The translations under genes and the position numbers were made by a program. Of a DNA stretch of 64,000 bases, positions 17,160 through 25,826 are shown in pieces. The DNA is from Aeromonas australiensis (GTDB taxonomy: Bacteria > Pseudomonadota > Gammaproteobacteria > Enterobacterales > Aeromonadaceae). Position 1 is the first letter of the stretch, and each line of letters starts with the position of its first letter. The stretch spans positions 62,001 to 126,000 of the forward strand of contig NZ_CDDH01000028.1 in NCBI RefSeq assembly GCF_000819725.1, written 5' to 3'. The notes under the pieces are model-generated. The model saw nothing but the letters and a program-made list of their open reading frames with translations. It was not told where the DNA came from and did not search any database.

Positions 17160-20100
17160 CTACCCTGTGGTCAACAGCCCCTTGATCACTTCGGCATCGA
17201 TCTGGGCGACCTGATTCTGGTCTCCCAGCACCCCTTCGGCCAGCTCTCGTTTCTGGGCATGCAATGCCACAATTTTCTCCTCCACCGTCTGCTCACACAC
17301 CAGTCGATAAATGGTAACCGGCTCCGTCTGGCCCATGCGGTGCACCCGATCACTGGCCTGATCTTCCACCGCCGGATTCCACCAGGGGTCGAGATGGATA
17401 ACGGTGTCGGCTTCGGTCAGATTGAGCCCAGTGCCTCCCGCTTTCAGACTGATCAGAAACAGCGGAATTTCCTCGCTTTTGAAACGCCCGATCGCCTCCT
17501 GCCGCAGTTTGGCACTGCAACTACCATCGAGATAACAGTAATCGAGGGATACCGCTTCCAGGCGCTTGCGCAACAGGGTTAGCAAATCGACAAACTGGCT
17601 GAACACCAGGATCCGGTGACCATTTTCGATAGCCTCCAATGCCAGCTCCATCGCGGCATCCAGTTTGCTCTGTGGCTGCTGCCAGTCAGGCACCAGCAAT
17701 GCGGGTGAACAGCAGATCCGGCGCAAACGGGTGAGATTACTCAGCATCAACATCAGATTGTGCCCTTCGCCACTCTCCATTTGGCTGACGGCTTCACGAC
17801 GACTCGCCTCATAAAGCGCCAACTCGGGGCCTGACAGCTCGACGTGGTGCACGATCTCGGTCTTCTGTGGTAGTTCGGTCAACACCTCGCGCTTGAGACG
17901 GCGCAGCACGAAGGGGGCGATCACCCCTTTCAACTGAGCAAGATGGGCCGGATCCCGGCTCGCTTTGCCAAACCGTTGTTTGAAATGGGTTTTATTGCCG
18001 AGCAGTCCCGGGTTTATGAAGTTGAACAGACTCCAGAGCTCCCCGAGGTGGTTTTCGACCGGGGTGCCACTGAGGGCGAGTCGAAACTCACCATCCAGCT
18101 TGAACAAAGCCTTGGCACGTGCCGTACTGGCATTTTTAATCTGTTGCGCCTCATCGGCCACGATGGTGGCCCATTTTATTTCACTCAACTCCCCATGACT
18201 GGTCACTAATCCGTAAGTCGTCAACAACAGGGAGCCCGGCCCCAGATTGGCCAACGCAGCGTCCCGATCCTGTTGTTCATTGAGCACCTGAACGGTCAGC
18301 TCAGGGGCAAACCGGGCCGCCTCTTCACACCAGTTAGCCAGCAACGAGGTGGGTACAATCACCAACGCGGGCCCCTGCTCTTTTCGAAGCCTCAGCAGCG
18401 TCAAGGCCTGGATAGTTTTGCCAAGCCCCATATCATCGGCCAGACAGGCGCCGAAGCGATGAAGTGCCAGGTTAGCCATCCACTGAACCCCGACGCGTTG
18501 ATACTCCCGCAGCGGCGTCATCAGATCGGCTGGGCAGCATGCCTGCTGACGCCAGGCATCGGTCAAGGTGCGCCAACCTTGATCCCCACTGACCGTGCTT
18601 TGCTCAAGCAGATGCATCAGCGGATAGGCCAGCCGCTGGTTTACCTGCTGATTTTCATCCACCAGCGCCGCCAGCGTGCTCAACCGCGCGAGCAAGGCAT
18701 CACTTAACATGAGCTGGGCTTGCTTGCCCTCCAGCGTGATGTAACGCCGGCCTCCGGCAATTTGACGCAGCAACATCCGCAGATCCAACACCTGTTGCTG
18801 ATCGACCTGCAATTCGCCATCGATGGCAAACCAATCCTGTTGCTGCTCGATCCGCAATGTCAGTGACTCTTCACCCAGCAGATGTACCCGCTGGCTGTCA
18901 CTGTGCCATTGCAAGCGAACCCCAAGTTCATCGAGGGCCGCGAACCGCTCCAGCATAGGGAGCATCTCAGCGCCATTCACTGACCAGGGGCCTTTGCCTG
19001 CCAGCCCCAGCGCTGTGGCCACGGCTTTGTTCAGCGTCTTTTCTTTCTTCAAGGCCCGCTGCCAGTAATGATGAGGAGTTTGCCAGTCTTTAATGAACTC
19101 GGCACCACTGCCCAAGGGCATGGCTTTGCCCCCGGGCAGCTGGTTGGCCAACAGCAAATGCAGAGACTCTTTTTGCAAATCAACCAATAGTGCCGCATCG
19201 AGGGGGCAAGGGCTTAGCCGGGTATGGCTTTGGAGCGCTGGATGCTCACTGACCCAATCGAGTTCTGGCTGATTATTGAGGGTGTCCGCCAATTGAGGCA
19301 ACGCCTCGGCTGGCCATTCGGGCATCCGTTCAAGATGGGGCAACAGCATTTGTACCTGTGGCGGCACCGCCTCGACTTGCCACAAATCCGCCGCGATACG
19401 GGTGATTTTCTGGCCGCTATGTGACGACACCAGGTTACCATCGCCCATCAGGGTTGCTTGCCAGCGCCCTTTGCGCTCTTCAATAGCCACCAGTGGCGAA
19501 TTGAACAGCAGGGCGAGCGGCGTCCCCTCGGCAGTTTGCAACCGGGGATGCTCCGCCAGCATCCGTAATGTGCCGATATCCGGTGTGCTGTAATAGTTCT
19601 TGCGCATGCTATGGGCAATGCGCAGATCCTGCTCGTCAGCCACCTCGGGATAGAGGTTATCGATATCCCACATATTGTGGATCACCCGACCACTGCTCCA
19701 GCCACCCTTGACACTCTCTTTCTGCAAGCGGCAGATCAGCTCCTTACCCAGCTTGTCCAGTTGCCACACCAGCCGCTCACGCTTTGTTACCTCATGCTGC
19801 GGCTGTGGCAAGGCGGCAAGCCAGCGCTCCCACCGGGCGGGACGGTTGATAGCAAAAATGGCCAGGGTGGTTGGCCGCTCCAGCAACAGACGCAGCAGAT
19901 CCTGACAGAGCGCCATCAACAGATTCTCGGGAGACGCATTCAAAAAAGGGTCAACCCGCCAGCTAGTCAGCTCGCCAACATCACCGCCAGACTGCTGTGC
20001 CTGCCATAACAAGCAGAGCACCAGCCAGAGTTGCCCCAGCGGGAGATGGGGTCGGGAGCTAAATGCCTCAACCGGGCCACGCCAGTCACGCATCAGGAGG

Positions 20101-20939
20101 GGGGGAGTAACACGATCTTTCTCGCCCAACAGCTGCAAGGGCTCCACCAGCCAGGGACACTGTTGCTTCGCCCAGGTTATCGCGGGCTTTTGCCACTTGG
20201 TCAGATCGCCTCCCACCACTGCGAGCAGGCCACACCAGATCACGGTCAACCCCCCTGGGAAAAAGCCCTTCTCACCGGTTCGCGCTCGCCAGGTCAGCAA
20301 TGCCAGCTCAAGCTCACCAACTTGCCCTGAAGCATCCCCTTTATAGTGACGCAGCAACTCGACAACCTCGTGCGGGCCGCTCGAATAGTCAGATGCCCGT
20401 TGCACCAGCAGACAATCCTGCTCGAATTGCATATAAGAGAGCTGCTCGGCGAGCTCGTCCCCCTCATCCTGCAACTCACTCCAAGGGTAGTAAGACGTGC
20501 CACTGAGAAACTCCTCCTCATGCCAACATCTTGCAATCACTTGTTGCACCGAGAGGGAGAGATAACCAAAGACCCGCGTAGCCCCTATGGCGCCGAATAT
20601 CTCCCGGTCCAGCTCACGATGATGGAAACTGGCTTTTTTCCCCTGCATCAACGTCTTGGCATAAGAGGCATAACGCCAACTGGCAAAACGTAGCTCCAGG
20701 AGGAAAGTATCTGGCTGCGTGAAATGGAGATAGAGCAGATACCAGAACCCTTCTGGCAATAGCGTGTAACTACCGCTCACTCCCCGATGAATCATCTCGA
20801 CCTCACTCAACTCGGCCAGGGCCTCTTTATCGGCCTTCTTGATCGAGTGACCCCGCGCAATGCCAATGTTGTTGAGCGTGCATTGCTCGAATCTGGCTAC
20901 ATAAAAGAGCAGCTGGTTATGGATGGACGTGAATTGCAT
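17160..20939 (-). CDS. SNF2-family DEAD/DEAH helicase-like protein
   Basis: Large ATPase of 1259 residues. The C-terminal third is a complete SNF2 motor: REYQRVGVQWM, Walker A DDMGLGKT (near 835), Walker B-type VADEAQQIKN (near 926), SGTPVENHLGELWSLF, then the helicase C lobe with LVFSQF, SLKAGGTGLNLTEAD and DRVHRMGQTEPV. The first 800 residues show no motif I recognise beyond scattered Trp/Leu-rich segments; no SWIM-type zinc motif was seen. A good AGGA site precedes the ATG. SNF2 ATPases in bacteria act in transcription recycling or defence; nothing here decides between these. Confidence 0.9.
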   Translation of the reverse strand: MQFTSIHNQLLFYVARFEQCTLNNIGIARGHSIKKADKEALAELSEVEMIHRGVSGSYTLLPEGFWYLLYLHFTQPDTFLLELRFASWRYASYAKTLMQGKKASFHHRELDREIFGAIGATRVFGYLSLSVQQVIARCWHEEEFLSGTSYYPWSELQDEGDELAEQLSYMQFEQDCLLVQRASDYSSGPHEVVELLRHYKGDASGQVGELELALLTWRARTGEKGFFPGGLTVIWCGLLAVVGGDLTKWQKPAITWAKQQCPWLVEPLQLLGEKDRVTPPLLMRDWRGPVEAFSSRPHLPLGQLWLVLCLLWQAQQSGGDVGELTSWRVDPFLNASPENLLMALCQDLLRLLLERPTTLAIFAINRPARWERWLAALPQPQHEVTKRERLVWQLDKLGKELICRLQKESVKGGWSSGRVIHNMWDIDNLYPEVADEQDLRIAHSMRKNYYSTPDIGTLRMLAEHPRLQTAEGTPLALLFNSPLVAIEERKGRWQATLMGDGNLVSSHSGQKITRIAADLWQVEAVPPQVQMLLPHLERMPEWPAEALPQLADTLNNQPELDWVSEHPALQSHTRLSPCPLDAALLVDLQKESLHLLLANQLPGGKAMPLGSGAEFIKDWQTPHHYWQRALKKEKTLNKAVATALGLAGKGPWSVNGAEMLPMLERFAALDELGVRLQWHSDSQRVHLLGEESLTLRIEQQQDWFAIDGELQVDQQQVLDLRMLLRQIAGGRRYITLEGKQAQLMLSDALLARLSTLAALVDENQQVNQRLAYPLMHLLEQSTVSGDQGWRTLTDAWRQQACCPADLMTPLREYQRVGVQWMANLALHRFGACLADDMGLGKTIQALTLLRLRKEQGPALVIVPTSLLANWCEEAARFAPELTVQVLNEQQDRDAALANLGPGSLLLTTYGLVTSHGELSEIKWATIVADEAQQIKNASTARAKALFKLDGEFRLALSGTPVENHLGELWSLFNFINPGLLGNKTHFKQRFGKASRDPAHLAQLKGVIAPFVLRRLKREVLTELPQKTEIVHHVELSGPELALYEASRREAVSQMESGEGHNLMLMLSNLTRLRRICCSPALLVPDWQQPQSKLDAAMELALEAIENGHRILVFSQFVDLLTLLRKRLEAVSLDYCYLDGSCSAKLRQEAIGRFKSEEIPLFLISLKAGGTGLNLTEADTVIHLDPWWNPAVEDQASDRVHRMGQTEPVTIYRLVCEQTVEEKIVALHAQKRELAEGVLGDQNQVAQIDAEVIKGLLTTG

Positions 20940-21007
20940 GTCGGGTATCCTGGTACGATAGACAAGGGGTCAAGAGACAAGGTGGGGATTTTATACAAGA
21001 GGTAAGG

Positions 21008-21355
21008 CTATTCAGCACGCTTGCGGTTGGTATTGGGACGACCACCGGTCACCACATCGGCACGCCCCTCCTCCTTGGCCTTCTCGGCGCGCTTTTTGCG
21101 CATCTCGCGGGGATCGGCGATAAGCGGGCGATAAATCTCGATACGATCGCCGTCGTGCAGCGGCTCGCTCCGTTTCACCGGGCGGCTGTAGATACCAAAC
21201 TTGTTGACCGCCAGATCGATCTCGGGGTGCTTTTGCACAATGCCGGACTGCTCGATGGCCGCCTGCACACAGGTTCCGGGCGCCACCCGCAGGGCAATCA
21301 CCGTCTGCTGCTGGGGCAAGGCATAGACCACTTCGATATTGAGCTGATCAGACAC
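21008..21355 (-). CDS. rnfH: RnfH-family ubiquitin-like protein
   Basis: Small protein of 115 residues with the beta-grasp RnfH fold (IEVVYALPQQQTVIALRVAPGT, GDRIEIYRPL) and a basic tail. It overlaps ratA by eight bases, the usual ratA-rnfH pair. Its molecular role is unclear despite the name. Confidence 0.9.
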   Translation of the reverse strand: MSDQLNIEVVYALPQQQTVIALRVAPGTCVQAAIEQSGIVQKHPEIDLAVNKFGIYSRPVKRSEPLHDGDRIEIYRPLIADPREMRKKRAEKAKEEGRADVVTGGRPNTNRKRAE

Positions 21356-21782
21356 CGTAGACCTCCTTCGCCCGGTTGGAGAAGGCGGAGACCATGGAGC
21401 TCACCAGATCGCGGAACACCTGACCAAAGGCCACCTCGATAAGCTTGGAGGTAAACTCGAAATCGAGATCAAACTCCACCTTGCAGGCGTCGACATCGAG
21501 CGGGGTAAAGGTCCACCAGCCCGCCAGCTTGCGGAACGGGCCATCCACCAGCTCCATCCTGATCTGACGATTCACATCCAGCTGATTGCGGGTGGTAAAG
21601 GTCTTGGCAATCCCCGCCTTGGCCACATCGACCGACGCCATCATGTAGTCGTCACCCGCCTCGTGGACACGGCTGCCAACACAGCCGGGCAAAAACTGCG
21701 GATAGGCATCCACATCATTAACCAACTTGAACATCTGTTCTGCACTGAACATCACCAGGGCACTGCGCGTAATTCGGGGCAT
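21348..21782 (-). CDS. ratA: RatA/coenzyme Q-binding START-domain protein
   Basis: Protein of 144 residues of the polyketide cyclase/START family (Coq10-like). Typical segments are LVNDVDAYPQFLPGC at the start and VAFGQVFRDLVSSMVSAF at the end. E. coli RatA was described as a toxin binding the 50S subunit; relatives bind ubiquinone. It is divergent from smpB, as in many gammaproteobacteria. Confidence 0.92.
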   Translation of the reverse strand: MPRITRSALVMFSAEQMFKLVNDVDAYPQFLPGCVGSRVHEAGDDYMMASVDVAKAGIAKTFTTRNQLDVNRQIRMELVDGPFRKLAGWWTFTPLDVDACKVEFDLDFEFTSKLIEVAFGQVFRDLVSSMVSAFSNRAKEVYGV

Positions 21783-21888
21783 GGCTTTTCCTCATCCAAT
21801 CGGCGCGATTTTATCACCATGTTTCGGGTTGTGGAGGTAAAACCTCGACCAAACCGCTCAGAAAGCCACCACTTGACCCGCTGCGCGT

Positions 21889-21916
21889 TTTACAGCCGCC
21901 CCTGCCTACGTATAAT
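21889..21916 (+). promoter_or_regulatory. Sigma-70 promoter of smpB
   Basis: TTTACA (21889-21894), 16-nt spacer, TATAAT (21911-21916), about 36 nt before the smpB start. Confidence 0.7.
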
Positions 21917-21951
21917 ACGACCCTCCTAGTCATTGCCGGAAATCGCCCGTC

Positions 21952-22440
21952 ATGAGCAAAAAAAACAGTAAAAACAAAGCCGGGTCCAGCACCATTGCAC
22001 TCAACAGAGCCGCCCGCCACGAATACTTCATCGAAGAGAAAGTCGAAGCTGGCCTGTCACTGCAAGGGTGGGAAGTCAAATCCCTACGGGCGGGCAAGGC
22101 CAATATCAGCGAAGCCTATGTCATCTTCTTGCAGGGAGAAGCCTTCCTGTTTGGTGCCAGCTTCCTGCCACTGCAAGCGGCCTCCAGCCACGTGGTCTGT
22201 GACCCGACCCGTACCCGCAAACTGCTGCTGAGTCGTCGTGAACTGGACAAGCTCGAAAGCCTCACCGCCCGTCAGGGCTACACCATAGTGCCGCTGGCCC
22301 TCTACTGGAAACAGTGCTGGGTCAAGGTCGAGATCGGTCTGGTGAAGGGCAAGAAGGAGCACGACAAACGCGAAGATACCAAGGCTCGCGAATGGGATCG
22401 GGAAAAATCCCGTATCATGAAGAACAAAAATCGCGGCTAA
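21952..22440 (+). CDS. smpB: SsrA-binding protein SmpB
   Basis: RNA-binding protein of 162 residues that delivers tmRNA to stalled ribosomes. Conserved parts are [31 protein letters not shown] and the basic C-terminal tail with [11 protein letters not shown]...WDREKSRI. It stands directly upstream of ssrA, its RNA partner. Confidence 0.97.
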   Translation: MSKKNSKNKAGSSTIALNRAARHEYFIEEKVEAGLSLQGWEVKSLRAGKANISEAYVIFLQGEAFLFGASFLPLQAASSHVVCDPTRTRKLLLSRRELDKLESLTARQGYTIVPLALYWKQCWVKVEIGLVKGKKEHDKREDTKAREWDREKSRIMKNKNRG

Positions 22441-22561
22441 TCCCCCCCCCACGAGCGCCAGACACAGGTTTATCTCCCCCCAGCGCAACTGAACACAGCT
22501 TCAGTTGCGCACAATAAATCGACAAACAGACTGATGACCAGAGGGAATGGGTATCAACGCC

Positions 22562-22589
22562 TTGCTATGACAGCATTTTTGCGTACAAT
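22562..22589 (+). promoter_or_regulatory. Promoter of ssrA
   Basis: TTGCTA (22562-22567), 16-nt spacer, TACAAT (22584-22589). The mature 5' end at 22605 follows after a short leader removed by processing. Confidence 0.6.
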
Positions 22590-22604
22590 CGCTTTTAACA
22601 ACTT

Positions 22605-22964
22605 GGGGCTGATTCTGGATTCGACAAGATTCACGAAACCCAAGGTGCATGCCGAGGTGCGGTAGGCCTCGTTAATAAACCGCAAAAAAATAGTCGCAAA
22701 CGACGAAAACTACGCACTAGCAGCTTAATAACCTGCATAGAGCCCTTCTCCCCTAGCTTGCCTGTGTCCTAGGGAATTGGAAGGTCATCCTTCACAGGAT
22801 CGTGTGGAAGTCCTGCTCGGGGCGGAAGCATTAAAACCAATCGAGCTAGTCAATTCGTGGCGTGTCTCTCCGCAGCGGGTTGGCGAATGTAAAGAGTGAC
22901 TAAGCATGTAGTGCCAAGGATGTAGTAATTTTGGACGGGGGTTCAAATCCCCCCAGCTCCACCA
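22605..22964 (+). ncRNA. ssrA: Transfer-messenger RNA (tmRNA)
   Basis: Starts GGGGCTGATTCTGG and ends in a tRNA-like 3' half GGTTCAAATCCCCCCAGCTC followed by encoded ACCA. The tag frame at 22696-22728 reads ANDENYALAA then TAA. The length of 360 nt is typical. Rescues stalled ribosomes with SmpB. The 3' end is a classic integration target, and a defence island follows directly. Confidence 0.98.
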
Positions 22965-22973
22965 AACGTTTGG

Positions 22974-23005
22974 AAAGGGCCACCTCGCAAGAGGTGGCCC
23001 TTTTT
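22974..23005 (+). terminator. Intrinsic terminator after ssrA
   Basis: 13-bp stem AAAGGGCCACCTC / GAGGTGGCCCTTT, loop GCAA, T tail. Confidence 0.93.
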
Positions 23006-23089
23006 ATTTGTTCATATGGTTCACAAAGACCCAACCTGTTGGGTTTTCGAGATCACTCTCACGGATTGATGGCTCTACTGTGGAGGCAA

Positions 23090-23113
23090 AACCAGTAATA
23101 TAACGCACTGGTT
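23090..23113 (+). promoter_or_regulatory. Inverted repeat upstream of the first island operon
   Basis: AACCAGT-N10-ACTGGTT, perfect 7-bp arms, 14 nt before the M15-like gene. It could be an operator or an RNA hairpin in the leader. Confidence 0.3.
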
Positions 23114-23127
23114 CATAAGGATTCGTC

Positions 23128-23667
23128 ATGCGCTTAGAGGATGCCTGCAGCCAACATTTCACCTTCGAGATGCTGTTTCACTGTGGTGAAACTTGGCAAC
23201 GCATCCAATGCCCAAACTTGCCTGAACAAACCGAGAGCTGGCTGGCCTACCGTGAACTGGCAACGCATATTCTCGACCCCCTGGTAGAAACATTTGGTCA
23301 CCCATTGCTGACCTATGGGTTTTGCGGGGTAACACTGCGCAAAGCTATTCTTTCCAACCCCTCCCCCGGTATAGCCCCCACACTGGATCAACATGCAGCC
23401 TGTGAACTCAATCAGCGAGGAAGCGTTATCTGTCCTCGGCAAGGGGCCGCGGTTGATCTGATATACCCAGGGAAGAACAGCTATCAGATAGCCCTTTGGC
23501 TGGCGCAGCGCACCCCGTTTGATCGTCTCTATCTCTATGGCCCAGACCGGCCACTGCATATCAGCTATGGGCCCGAACAAAACCGCGCCTTGGTCGAACT
23601 CACCACTCACCATGGAAGACGAATGCCCAAGCGGCTGACACTCACCCAACTCAAAGGAATGTGCTGA
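23128..23667 (+). CDS. Peptidase M15-like protein of the Dnd island
   Basis: Protein of 179 residues not previously familiar to me as a Dnd component. The second half has the arrangement of M15 (VanY/Peptidase_M15_3) metal peptidases: His89 in DQHAACE, Asp110 in GAAVDL and His144 in RPLHISYGP, the three expected zinc ligands. The Ser-x-His-x2-Gly segment is altered and there is an insertion between His and Asp. No signal peptide, so it should act in the cytoplasm, unlike cell-wall M15 enzymes. Its stop overlaps the methyltransferase start (TGATG), so the two proteins likely work together. The metal ligands are seen; the family call is inference. Confidence 0.6.
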   Translation: MRLEDACSQHFTFEMLFHCGETWQRIQCPNLPEQTESWLAYRELATHILDPLVETFGHPLLTYGFCGVTLRKAILSNPSPGIAPTLDQHAACELNQRGSVICPRQGAAVDLIYPGKNSYQIALWLAQRTPFDRLYLYGPDRPLHISYGPEQNRALVELTTHHGRRMPKRLTLTQLKGMC

Positions 23668-25691
23668 TGCTGACCCCCGAGCGCTTCACGCAACTGGTCG
23701 CTGCCCTGCCATACAAAAAAGTGCTGCCCGACGCGGTCTATCTGCACAAAGAGACCCTGGCCACAACCAGCCCACAGCTCTACCGTTTTGTCTATGCGGT
23801 GGCACAAGCGCTCAAACTGCCGGAGTGCGAATGGGATCTGGTCAAGTTGGCAAAGCAGGAGTTTCGGCTGTCACTGCTCAGCTACCCCACCTTCTTCGAA
23901 GAGGTCTACCCCAGCCTCAAGCAGAGCGTGACCGTTGATCTGGCCAAACTAAGCTATACCGTTACCCGCTACGACAGCCAGGACAATCCCCCCATTCTGC
24001 ATCGCAAAGAGTGCATGCTGACCCCCGATCACCCACAGGCAGAGAGCTGTCGCCAGATCACCGAAGAGGGGGAGTTGGCAGGGCTTTACGATCATCCCCG
24101 CATGATTGGCTTCAAAGCCTCGTGGGAGCGGCTTATCGCAAGACATGGCTACCAACTGGTTGATGGGCGCCTGTTTCGCATCTCCGCCCTGCCGCCCGAA
24201 GAGGGGGGCCCACAAATTGATCGCCATAAAACCGCGTTGGTTCGCCATGAACTCTCGGCCCCCATGAAGATGCTGGCACGCCATGGTTATCTCAACGGCG
24301 ACTATGCGCTGTTTGATTACGGTTGCGGCCGGGGGGATGACCTGCGGGAGCTGGAAGCACACGGTATTGATGCGCTGGGCTGGGACCCGAACTTTCGCCC
24401 GGATGGCGAGAAGGTGGTCTCCCATCTGGTCAATCTCGGTTTTGTGATCAACGTGATTGAAGATCAAGATGAGCGAATGGAGGCACTGCTCGGCGCCTGG
24501 GATCTGACCCAAACCCTGCTGGTCGTCTCGGCCATGCTGGCCAACGACAGCTTTATTGCCCAGTTCACCCCTTATAAAGATGGCGTTATCACCTCGCGCA
24601 ACACCTTTCAGCGCTACTACAACCAAAGCGAGCTCAAGCACTACATAGACAGAACATTGGATGAAAATGCCATCGCCGTGGGGCCAGGCATCTTCTATGT
24701 GTTCAAAGACAAGCTCGAAGAGCAGCGCTTTTTGGCGCAGCGCCAACGCCGAAGCCACAGCTGGCAGCAGCTGACCTCGCCCACCCCCAACCATCAGGCT
24801 ACTGCAGCACTGCTGATCGCTCGCCATCAACCGCTGTTTGAAGCCTTCTGGCAACGGGCGCTGACCCTTGGCCGAATTCCGGCCAATGACGAATTTGAAC
24901 AAAGCGACGAGTTAAGAGAGATAGCAAGCAGCCATCGCAAAGCCATGACCCTGCTTGGCCAGCATTTTGACCTTGCCCAGTTAAAGCAGGCCGAGCTGGA
25001 GCGGCAGCAAGATTTGCTGGTCTACCTGGCACTCAACCTGTTTGGCAAACGCCAAACCTATACCCACTACTCCAGCGAACTGCAGCGGGATATCAAAGCC
25101 TTTTTCGGTGGCAACCCGCAGGCACAGCAGGCCGCCAAAGCACTGCTCTACCAGATTGCGGATATCGCCCTCATCAACCAGGCCTGCGAGCTGGCCCATC
25201 AACAGCTACCCAACAGCCTGCTCTATCCCAGCCATTCACTGCTGCTACACAAATGCTTTATTGCGCAATTACCGCCGCTGCTGCGTGTCTACCTCGGCGC
25301 GGCTTGCCAGCTCTACGGTGACTTGACCGATATCGACGTGATCAAGCTGCACATCCGCTCCGGCAAGGTGAGCCTGATGGGGTATGACGACTTCAGCAAA
25401 CCCATCCCCCATCTGGTGGAGCGGGTCAAGATCAAGATGGCCGAGCAGGAGGTCGACTTCTTTGACTACATCAATGAGCAGACCCGGCCACCACTGCTCA
25501 ACAAAAGCTATCTGATGGCATCGGATGATCCGAGCTTCAAGGCACAACGAGCACTGGAGCAAAGATTGAGCAAACTGCTTGGGATGGATCTGGAAACAGA
25601 GCATCACTTGAGTCGCCAACAATATGAATCCGCTCTCAAAGAGCAAAAAAGGCGAATTTCAGGCTTTCGTATTTGTAGCGTAAAAGAGTAA
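23667..25691 (+). CDS. DNA phosphorothioation-associated putative methyltransferase
   Basis: Protein of 674 residues matching the family annotated as Dnd-associated putative methyltransferase. The SAM-binding motif I is LFDYGCGRGDDLRELEAHG (near 215-235), followed by GWDPNF. An N-terminal region with DRHKTALVRHELSAPMKMLARHG precedes it. The C-terminal half is helical without a recognised motif. The ATG at 23667 overlaps the previous stop; a GTG two codons earlier is possible. The target (DNA, tRNA or small molecule) is unknown. It precedes the dndBCDE operon, separated by a 135-nt regulatory gap. Confidence 0.82.
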   Translation: MLTPERFTQLVAALPYKKVLPDAVYLHKETLATTSPQLYRFVYAVAQALKLPECEWDLVKLAKQEFRLSLLSYPTFFEEVYPSLKQSVTVDLAKLSYTVTRYDSQDNPPILHRKECMLTPDHPQAESCRQITEEGELAGLYDHPRMIGFKASWERLIARHGYQLVDGRLFRISALPPEEGGPQIDRHKTALVRHELSAPMKMLARHGYLNGDYALFDYGCGRGDDLRELEAHGIDALGWDPNFRPDGEKVVSHLVNLGFVINVIEDQDERMEALLGAWDLTQTLLVVSAMLANDSFIAQFTPYKDGVITSRNTFQRYYNQSELKHYIDRTLDENAIAVGPGIFYVFKDKLEEQRFLAQRQRRSHSWQQLTSPTPNHQATAALLIARHQPLFEAFWQRALTLGRIPANDEFEQSDELREIASSHRKAMTLLGQHFDLAQLKQAELERQQDLLVYLALNLFGKRQTYTHYSSELQRDIKAFFGGNPQAQQAAKALLYQIADIALINQACELAHQQLPNSLLYPSHSLLLHKCFIAQLPPLLRVYLGAACQLYGDLTDIDVIKLHIRSGKVSLMGYDDFSKPIPHLVERVKIKMAEQEVDFFDYINEQTRPPLLNKSYLMASDDPSFKAQRALEQRLSKLLGMDLETEHHLSRQQYESALKEQKRRISGFRICSVKE

Positions 25692-25765
25692 AATCAGCGC
25701 CCCAAAATAACGTAAGAAACCACTTATTCCTCGCTAAAACCTAATCTTCAGTCTTATAACAACAT

Positions 25766-25792
25766 GCGATTACGTTAATTTTGACGTAACGC
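25766..25792 (+). promoter_or_regulatory. Palindromic operator candidate for dndBCDE
   Basis: TTACGT-N8-ACGTAA inverted repeat; the arms extend to GCG(A)TTACGT / ACGTAACGC with one bulged A. A further ACGTAA half-site lies at about 25710. It stands 35-60 nt before dndB and overlaps a possible promoter (TTACGT, 17 nt, TAGGCT). DndB has been reported as a repressor of its own operon, so it is the natural candidate ligand. Confidence 0.45.
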
Positions 25793-25826
25793 TAGGCTTG
25801 AAACAGGACTAGCCAGGAGCATCATC

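Noticed and set aside
21874-21879. TTGACC as -35 of smpB
   Set aside because: It is 31 nt from the TATAAT box; TTTACA at 16 nt fits better.
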